Shown piece by piece: positions 55,622 to 64,000 of a stretch of 64,000 nucleotides of DNA. This stretch comes from Isoetes taiwanensis (taxonomy: Eukaryota > Streptophyta > Lycopodiopsida > Isoetales > Isoetaceae). The notes under the pieces are model-generated. The model made no database searches. It was not told the origin of the DNA and was given only the letters and a program-made list of their open reading frames with translations. Both the position numbers and the translations under genes were made by a program. Position 1 is the stretch's first letter, and each line of letters starts with the position of its first letter. The stretch spans positions 4,073,606 through 4,137,605 of the forward strand of contig JAJEKV010000052.1 in assembly GCA_021234155.1 (NCBI GenBank), written 5' to 3'.

Positions 55622-57200
55622 TCAACTAGAACCGTGGGACCCCGTATAATTGATGCAATAGCTATGCTTGTTCCTGACAATGAAGGGGCAAATAAGCTTT
55701 GGGGCCCCGGGTAAAGTGGATTTATGTGTGCATGATAATGACCGGGCCACTTGGGCTAAAGTAATCACAATGGAGAGAAAACGCACTATTATATTGTTGT
55801 AAAAGCTCGTGATCGACCGGTAAAGACGCGTTGCTCGCTGTACGTTCCCAATCCGCAAAACCATATGTAGTGCAATGCTCTTTTCCAACATCGCTTCAAA
55901 CGCCGAGATTCAATGGCGGTAAAGCAAGAACAGATATAACATCATCCATGTGGTGCACCTTGCAGATATAGTGAGATGGCGCTCATGGCGTAATGTTGAA
56001 GAGGCCAAAACTCATTCGTAAAAGAATAGCATAGGGCACCGCGCAGCCGCCCAACCCGTGCCCCCTCTACACTTCCGTAACCATACAGAAATAGTGCCCA
56101 AAGTCCAAAACAAGTGGGCTTCGTGGCCACCACCTCGAAAAACAATTGTTTTGCATTGCATAGAGGCTCTCCATCCAAAGAGCCACCCGCTTGGTAATAC
56201 ACCTGCTCCCGTGAGTAGTGTTCTTACAGTAATTCCACCAAGATACTTCGGTATTATCTACAATCCCCAACTTCGCGCTATCATAGTATGGGGAACATTG
56301 TGACGAAGATTGAACTACCAAAAGCTTGGTCTGCGTGATTAACACCAGACTCTCAGAGAAACTCAGGCAGAGATATATAAATGTTAGTCGTGATACTAGC
56401 AGCCAGATAGTTTAAGTGAAACATCATCAAAGATACATAAGTTGCCTAATGATATATTGTGCCAAATGTGGACCTCCGCCGCCATGATTATCGCTTTCAT
56501 TCTTCCACTTGATCAATGTATGCCAAAGAGTGTAGGAGATAAAGGGCAACCCCCCATTTAACTCCAATATTGCTAGTGATTCGAAAGTACTGGAGCGTTC
56601 TCAGCAAAACCCTTCAGAGAGCCGAGCAACCGTGATTTTGAAGATCTTGTGGAACCCTCAAGTGCCTCGCAAGCACCGCCAAACAGTCACAAGGGTATCA
56701 GATTACCAAAAGTATGCAAAATCGCACGCTATATGAGGTCTTGCTTCAAAAACTGACTATGTTCATTAAGTATGCTAATGTGAAAATATGGTCTATTGTA
56801 GAAATGGGTATGGACGAAAGCCTCGCCAGTTCTACAACACGCATAATTGAAGGTTTCCATGATGTCAATCGCCAAGAAGATCGCTAAGAGTCAAATATGG
56901 AACTTACCATGATCATGCGACAATTAGAAGGGTCGTCACCGCTTGTAAATCGCACGACCTTACCATGTTTCAAGTTTCTCGGGTGCCTCGTAAAGCTTGA
57001 TTTAAAAGAGTAGTGATGATTGGAAGCAATAAAGGACTTCCATTTGCCACCCCGCTATAAACCTTGGAATCGTGAGATTCTGCTAGATAGATGCCGTGAA
57101 TCCTTTCTTTCACTTCCTCCTCCTCCTGCGGAATTGAAGAATATCACCTACCAAAGGAGGTACTGCACTAAGGACCCCGTGATGATCATATAAGTGGACC
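55622..57200 (-). pseudogene. LINE reverse transcriptase relic
   Basis: The minus strand at about 56560-56500 reads GGCPLSPTLFGIH, the QGCPLSPTLFGLYID motif of LINE reverse transcriptases with the preceding bases shifted. Further on, MYLxDDVSLKLSG (about 56440) corresponds to the YADD region, and TQTKLLVVQSSSQ (about 56330) to the conserved NxxKT(K)-motif. CFGLWALFLYGYGSVEG (about 56100) resembles the TLVxxxLLYGxEVWG segment near the RT C-terminus. The pieces are in correct order over about 1.2 kb but in at least three frames. It is an old, inactive copy with no visible poly(A). Confidence 0.55.
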
Positions 57201-60200
57201 AATCAGCCATCCCATTGCCGCATAGAAATATGTCCAAGGGTAGTGTGGTCGTATATAATATTTTATGCAGAAGGTCCGAGACTCATGTAATATTTGCTTC
57301 CGTACCAAGAACAAAGCGCGCCTTCTTGCATTTTAAACGCACTCTATAATTATGAATGGCATTATGTCGTATCCGCCCAACTATCATTCGCGAATTGTTT
57401 TTAAGCCGCTGCGCCTTCATCAAACTGCATTTCTGTGAAAGGATTTCCTACCAAAGATGAGCAACACCGTATGCGGTACCAAAGCAAGAGACAAAGAAGT
57501 AAGCAAAGTATCAAAGAATGCCGCATTACGCCTATTAAGTAAAAATACCCGCAAGCCGCCAGGAGCTAATGTCCTGCTCATGTTCAAAAGATCTAGAATA
57601 AGTCAAGTTTAATGCGAGGACATGAGCCGGATAAAGAATGGGTTGAAGAGGTGGAAGTCGCCACTTTAATGACAAATAAAGTGGATAGTGATCGATTTTA
57701 TCTCCTCATCTCTATGCCTTGCACTTGGGAAACATACACCCAACAACACTACAGTACCACCACCCCCGCTTATCCTCGGCTCAGATGCAATACCTTTAGA
57801 GTGTGGCCATTTAAGCTATTACAAGGTACCATCTCAAAGACTTCTACACAACCGATGAGCTCCTTCCAAATGCGTTGAGATTCGCTTATTAGCACGCTAT
57901 GAACGTGGAAAGATCAGAGATTACAGCGCATATCCATAAAGGGTCACTTTAACATCCCAAGTATGGAGTTGAGTAGCCTTGGTATTTCAGCAAGCTATGT
58001 AGCATTGAAATCACCAAGAAGAATAACATGCCCAACTGCTTGAATTGAGCAATGTCATCATAAAGATCACCGTAAGGACTAATATGAAATTTACATTATA
58101 TTCATCATAAAAAAAGGTGATGATGTAGGTGGGAAGTAACAGCAAGAATAACAAAAATGGTACTACTATTGTGGCAAATGAAGTTTGATCCACATGTAGC
58201 CATTATATCTATCAACTTTATGAAGCTGCGATATATGGAGCAAGGGCATCCTTGAAATAGCAAGCAACTCAGCCTATGACATTCATTAAATAACAAGAAA
58301 TTGACAGCCTGCAAAATGAGGTAGTCAGTTATCGGTAATGCTCCTGTCGCTTCCACATGAGCAAGAATGATATCCATATCTTTTGCAATGGGATTCAAGC
58401 CATCACCTTTTACGCCAGTGGAAAACCTCCCGACAATTCCGTGACACCAACCCAAGGCACATTTCCTAGGAAGGTACATTTGAAGTATGAGCAAAGGCGA
58501 ACCGAGGAGGCTGGAGCAATAGAGGCTTAACTACAGCAGAGAGGCAAAGAATATCAAGAAGAAGCAGCAAAGATCAAGGGTACCATTAGGCAACATCATG
58601 AGAGGAAACGCCTCGAAAGTGTAAGAAGATGTGTGGTAAGACAACAGTATTAATGAGGCTTATCGCTACATTGCGCATGGGAAATGGGAGAATGGACTTT
58701 AATACCAGCAAGATGAGTGGCCTTAGCAAGCATGGCAAGCCGCCAGGGGTTGCTGTATGTGATGGTAAAAGTTTTCCACGAGCAGCCTTTTAAGCACCAT
58801 TCTTTGAATGTCCTGACCTTTGCAAATTCCTCGTACCGCCAACTGCTGGGACCAGTGAATCAAAATCCGCATAGAAAGAGATGTCCCTTTCTAATTGCTT
58901 AGCCCCATATATACTTTATACCTACCACCTAAATTTCCTTACTCATGGATGGGGTGGAAGAGGGAATGAAGGTAAAGAAAGATGAGATGAAGATCAACAA
59001 AAAGAAAAAGTTAGTGGGGTTTTCCTTGGAAAGAAAGACCATTTTGCAAAGGCTAGTGTTGGATGTGTCTTTCATTTTAAAGGCTAGTGTTCGGTGCATC
59101 TTGCGAGAAAGATGAAGCCTCTGTTGCCAATAGTTGGCATCTACGTTGTACTTTGTCAACGCAGATTTATAATATCTTATTGAAGCACATACTTATATGG
59201 AAAAGCTCAACCAAACTACATGTGTTAGAATTTAAAGTTAACGATGAGACTGAACATGGAAATTACATAATTATTATTCCTTTGTATGCTTTATTACTGG
59301 ATGTAAATTCATTGCAAAAAGGGCTAATAGTTATAGTGATAGTTCGCCATACTGTACTTGGAAATGAACGAAGAAAATGGAGAGGCAATCATAATGATGA
59401 GGCAAAGATGGTACATTAATGATCTCCACAATCCTTATTGATTTTGAACAACTTTTTAGTCCTCGTACTTAAGTGATTCAAGTGATTCAAGACCACATGT
59501 AATCATGTTCCCATGTATTAGCTTACTCAATGCTATTGTCTTCAAATCAAAGCATGCATTGAAAGTACTAGTAAACATATTATTGTTGATTCATCACTCC
59601 TATTGTAATTCATCGAAAAGAGCAATTGCCCACATTCGAGATATAATGTTATTGAACGTGTACATTATATAAGTTATAGATGAAGCAGTTGAAGCACTTA
59701 ACATAGTGTCTTGAACCAATTCTTTAAAATGCTACAAACTTTGTGCATGTAAATGATGGCATTATACAAGAAGATAATTCCAGCTCAACTCTAGTATTTT
59801 CAAGATCAACAAAAATATACTTCTCGTCTGCAGCCCATATTAATGAACCATCCATTTTCAAGAATGGGTCATCTTAGAACACGTTCAAGAACACAACTAG
59901 CACACGTTTCCATGCCCCAAGATTTCAGGTTCTGTTTCAATAGATATTGACTTCCCGTTCTTGATGAAAATCTTGTTAGAAGCACCTTGACCTATAAGGA
60001 ACCTATCATATAAGTTTATCTGTAATTCTCATTATGTCATCATATGGATGGGCAAGCCATGTCCATATGAAGCAGGACCACATTGGAAATAGTATATGAA
60101 ACATAAAGGCCTTAAAATAACGAGAACATGCAACATAATTACCATGGTCTAATCAATCACCTTGAGATATCGTTTTTTATCTTTTCGTAAAACTATTTGG

Positions 60201-63200
60201 TTGTTTCTATCATAGACCCAAAACTATGAGTAAAAAGTGCAGACAGACTGAGCCAACAAATATCTTCAATATGGTTGATGCCTTTAGAATTTATACAATT
60301 GCGACTAGATGGATGTAGACAACATTTAAGTATTTACCAAGGTCTTGAATCTACTCCAGTCATGACTATAAAATAGCTCACCAGTCGACTTCCAATAAAC
60401 TCCACAATAAGAGTGTATTGAATCTCCACAAAGTGCTACATTACTGACATAGCTAGAACTAGAATGCACATGCTTAATTCAAGAGGACAATAAGAGTGTA
60501 CTCTAAGAGAATTATCAACTAATTCTTACCTTCGATAAGAAAACCTTGAAAATATGTTAATGGACGAAATCTTTCCTGAGAGGTTGCTGTATGACACATT
60601 TCTAAAAAATCGATCAATATGACACATTTCTATGAAACAGAGCAATATCTCCTAAATCAAACACATTGAACCACATTCAGAAAGAATAATTGTCAATCTG
60701 GTTGTTTTGTTTTAAGTTGATTTAATTTGCATTGACTTCTAAACCTGGCAGGATGCAAAATAAACACAATGTATTCAACAGGCTGGGTTGTTATTGCTCC
60801 AAAAAGTGAATTGCACTCCAATAACATGCATATAGATATACAAGTTACGCCACATCCCACTGGCAGCCATCCCCATTTTAGCATGTCTTAAGGATGCAAA
60901 AGAGGTGTATTCAGAAAGTAAGGGTTTTTAATGTTAGAATTCTTTAGATTCTATTATTAAGAATCTCCCAGGTTTCTGCAACAGTAAGATTCCCTAAATT
61001 CTCGATTCAACTAGATTCCCTTTTAGATTTTCTAGATTTTATGAGTTCCACGCTGTTCAAGCTACTCATTACCTCTAGACTCTCATCTCATTCTTCCATT
61101 TTCCAAGTGATTCCAGTCTCATTTGGAGTTGATATCAAGTTGGGGTTCTCTTTATTTAGGTAATTAGTATTGAAAGCCTGGGCCACCGGGCGTAAGTTGA
61201 GAGCATAGTAACGGTTTCAATGCAATGAAAAACCATCTAAAATATGCTCGCCTGTAAATTCTTATTTCATATTGTTGTGTGCTGTGATATGAGAGACACT
61301 GATATTATATATTATGATGCCGCCAAATTGTTGGGCTATAAGGCGCTTATTGGGTAGACCTTTGATGCAATTGTAACATTGCCGACGCATCACAAGTACG
61401 CCTTTACATTAGAATTGTATGTTTCAATATTGTCACTCATAGCTATTTCCTCCTTTTCTTCTGCCTTGCTACTCAATATGTCATTGAAAAGTGGCAGAGG
61501 TTACATTAGTTCTAAGGTTTATTACAAAAGCCATGTAAACTTGCAAACAAACGAGTCAAGTGTCCATTTGGAGTAGCAAGACAATATACGTGTACATATG
61601 TCCATGAAGGAGGATACACAGTACTTGAGCATTCTTTTACATAATGTTAGCAATAGTTGCATTATAGGAAGGGTGCTTGCAAATAGATTTACTAGAAGGG
61701 TTATGTCCACGAGATTAGAGATGCTACTATTGCTACTTTGATAAGCATTCTATAATGTTTGCAATAAAATTGCATTATAGAAAGGTGTGTTTGAAAAATA
61801 GGCTGCATTATGTGAAGGCGTTAATGCATTACCTACAGGGAAAATGGTATGGTAGTCAAAACAAAATTATTGAGATTGCATTACTCCTAAGGGTGTGGAG
61901 AAGAGCAAATAAAACATGTATAAAATCTATCATAGAAAGTGTATTAGCAAATTTTCCATGTTCTATAACTTCCTAAAGTATTTTTATTTGTTTTATATTT
62001 TTGACAATGTATCTAAGGTGTAATAGTCCATGATGGTATACTGTATGCCCTCGCTTGTAACTTCCAACATCTTCTTTATGGTACAATTATGGATACAAAT
62101 TTTGAGTATGATCATGTATAGAAGAATCTATAAAGGTGGGTGCCGAATGTAAGATCTAAAAAATGATGATCACAAAGCAAGATATTTTGGTCTATGAAGA
62201 TGGTGTTAGGTGGCCGGATATTTTGCATCCATGAAATTTATATTCTTTATACGTGTAGGCCAAATCAGAAGATGTAATCCAAGGACTCCGATCCGCCGTA
62301 TTTGGTGCAAGACCAACATATTTACGCTACGACCGCAACTAACCCGCTGACAATAATTTCTAATAATAAATAGATTTATACCTTACCTTGCACAGCTTGA
62401 GCAACACAACCAATGTAACGGCAGGCCGGGCCAGAGTTCATGCATATTGCTTTAGATGTTCCTTTGCAAGCTTCTGAATGGGTCTTCCATCAAGGAAAAT
62501 TACGCCGCTCAATAAGTCTAAACTCAAGTACTCAAAGTCCAAAGAGAGTCAGTAGATTATATGATGTAGATATCGTGAATGCTTTACCAAGTATCTTCGA
62601 AAGTATACATTTCGCCCAACAAAATAGAGATACGCCTTTTAGCCCACCCATAAAACCTCGCAAAATCTTAATCGAATAACCACATGCCTGCTTCTTCTCC
62701 ATCTCAGATATCTTTTACCGATAGTATGCCCCAAATACCAAAGAATAAGCTCTTTGCCGCAATAAGAGCAATGAATTCCTAACCTTATATATATACACAA
62801 CCTATCCCATACAACCTTTAACTATTAAATCCATGAATAGCTCCTTTCGCTCTTCACATGAGTTGAAACAACATCCTGTGTAGATGGCTATTAGGCAACA
62901 TCCTCCCATAGTATTAATGGTAGCCATACAATTATTAACATGTAACCGAATGGCAGCTTTGATATCTAGAAACATCATGGCTCTGCGCAAATACATTGAT
63001 TTGCGACACTAACAATATGTGTGATGACGCTATATTCCCACCATGCAATCCAAATTTTATAATAAAACATTATCCGAAGGACCCGATACCGTATGAACAA
63101 CAAAATAGCAATCGATCAGAAGCAAAGAAATGTAAAAATCAGCATTCACACAACCAAACACGTCCTCCCATCATAGCAATCAAAGCCGAGTTTAAACTTG

Positions 63201-63962
63201 CAACGAACAATCACACTACTGGTCGGCCATTTAATTGCACACAAAGATAACAAAATCATCATTTATTCGTGATCATCACTCTGGATTTCGGGAGGGCTTT
63301 ACCGTGGTTTGATTTGTTTCCACCGCTTTCATATATATTTCTGAGCAAAGTGTGCCAACCCCATCCTTTTCCCAAGGAATTAGACTGCAAAGGGGGAGCA
63401 TAGAAAAGATGTCCGTGGTTCTTGCAAAAGAGGGTCTTCCTCTCCCCGTCATTCCAAGAGGGCTGGGGCTTCTCCATACCAACCTCCTGTGTTTATTCAA
63501 TGCTACAAGAGAACCCCGAGTAAGTAGTGCCAAAACAAATTGAAAACAAATTGAATTCAGACCATGCAAGAGAGCCGCTTGGAGAAGAGCGCCTATTTCC
63601 ACACAAAGCCGCTTTTGCACCGGGCCATTTAAGCATCCAAAACCCTAAAGATCCAAACCCATGCATCGGAGCCGCGATGATAAACGCGTACTGGCACCGC
63701 CGGTCATGATCAATCTGATCATCTGCATTAGGGCGCAATTCAAGACACACCCTATAAACATTGGTACATAGGATATATGGGTCCGCGTGATTTCCAGGCT
63801 GATATCTGTGATGATCAATTAATGAGACGGCTGGAAAGTCTTTGATTCTTTATTTGCATGGGTAATTGCCTTCGGTGTTTTAAGAGCCTTTGAGGGCTTC
63901 CCTTCACTTCAAGCATGCCTTAGCAGCCTACAATACATAGCGCATAGGTGGTTACTTCCGTC
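57201..63962. other. Long intergenic stretch, no recognised gene
   Basis: No family was recognised in any frame. The longest frames (58494-58105 minus, 129 codons; 63620-63276 minus, 114 codons; 59087-59419 plus, 110 codons) lack known motifs. A diverged ~113-bp tandem duplication lies at 61630-61802 (AGCATTCT-x-ATAATGTT, GTTGCATTATAG). Near-repeats of GACACATTTCTA occur at about 60594 and 60621. Confidence 0.45.
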
Positions 63963-64000
63963 GTGTGTATGGATTAGTCGGTAGAGCACCGGCCTCGAAA
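63963..64000 (+). tRNA. tRNA-like 5' half (tRNA gene, pseudogene or SINE head), cut by window end
   Basis: TGGATTAGTCGG (63970-63981) fits the polymerase III A box TGGCNNAGTNGG except one base. It is followed by TAGAGC, an ACCGG stem start and CTCGAAA, which would be an anticodon loop with CGA (Ser). The D-stem GATT/GAGC is poorly paired, so a degenerate tRNA or a tRNA-derived SINE is more likely than a functional gene. The 3' half is outside the window. Confidence 0.3.

Noticed and set aside
58105-58494. 129-codon minus-strand frame
   Set aside because: The second half is Ser/His/Leu-rich and no motif or neighbouring exon supports it.

Overview
The window looks like nuclear DNA of a land plant with a large, repeat-rich genome. 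Pointers are a plant LINE 3' end with poly(A), a PIF/Harbinger transposase relic, a histone H2A relic with a plant-like intron position, a land-plant 'LLTPPGTPLFP' protein, plant-type TATA boxes, GT-AG introns, and long AT-rich stretches with few open frames. A fern, lycophyte or gymnosperm is my guess; the sequence does not settle the lineage. No bacterial, organellar or CRISPR locus was recognised.

Layout. 0-2.4 kb: a LINE inserted into a Harbinger transposase gene. 2.8-5.5 kb: duplications, a 5'UTR-like patch and a decayed histone H2A. 6.9-8.9 kb: a reverse transcriptase relic followed by an unrecognised coding frame interrupted by stops. 11.1-12.6 kb and 23.8-25.1 kb: two loci of one ~1.1 kb tandem repeat. 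13.0-21.0 kb: the most interesting part (below). 25.8-26.3 kb: a polypyrimidine tract. 27-43 kb: mostly intergenic, with many local tandem duplications, one perfect hairpin, a GC-rich ORF island and a coiled-coil relic. 43.4-48.4 kb: a 2.5 kb head-to-tail duplication carrying coding relics, followed by a decayed minus-strand gene to 50.3 kb. 52.9-53.6 kb: the plant 'LLTPPGTPLFP' gene. 55.6-57.2 kb: a LINE relic. 63.96 kb: a tRNA-like start cut by the window edge.

The candidate system is a divergent pair. On the minus strand lies a DUF7869-type, transposase-like gene (about 16087 to 12990), broken by one nonsense codon and several frameshifts. On the plus strand lies a multi-exon gene (16477 to 20972) encoding a basic N-terminal part, a coiled coil, a C3HC4 RING finger and an acidic repeat tail. 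Between them, and in the first intron of the plus gene, are two clusters of a perfect palindrome built on GTATAAATTTATAC. Five copies are spaced 51, 42, 21 and 41 bp apart, and seven copies of an 18-bp version are spaced 30-32 bp apart. Both spacings are close to whole helical turns. My inference is a two-gene mobile element, or its domesticated remnant, with a phased palindromic binding array.

A general caution: one-base indels, often in homopolymers, are frequent in otherwise coding-like frames and between repeat copies. Genuine decay and uncorrected assembly errors cannot be separated from this sequence alone.
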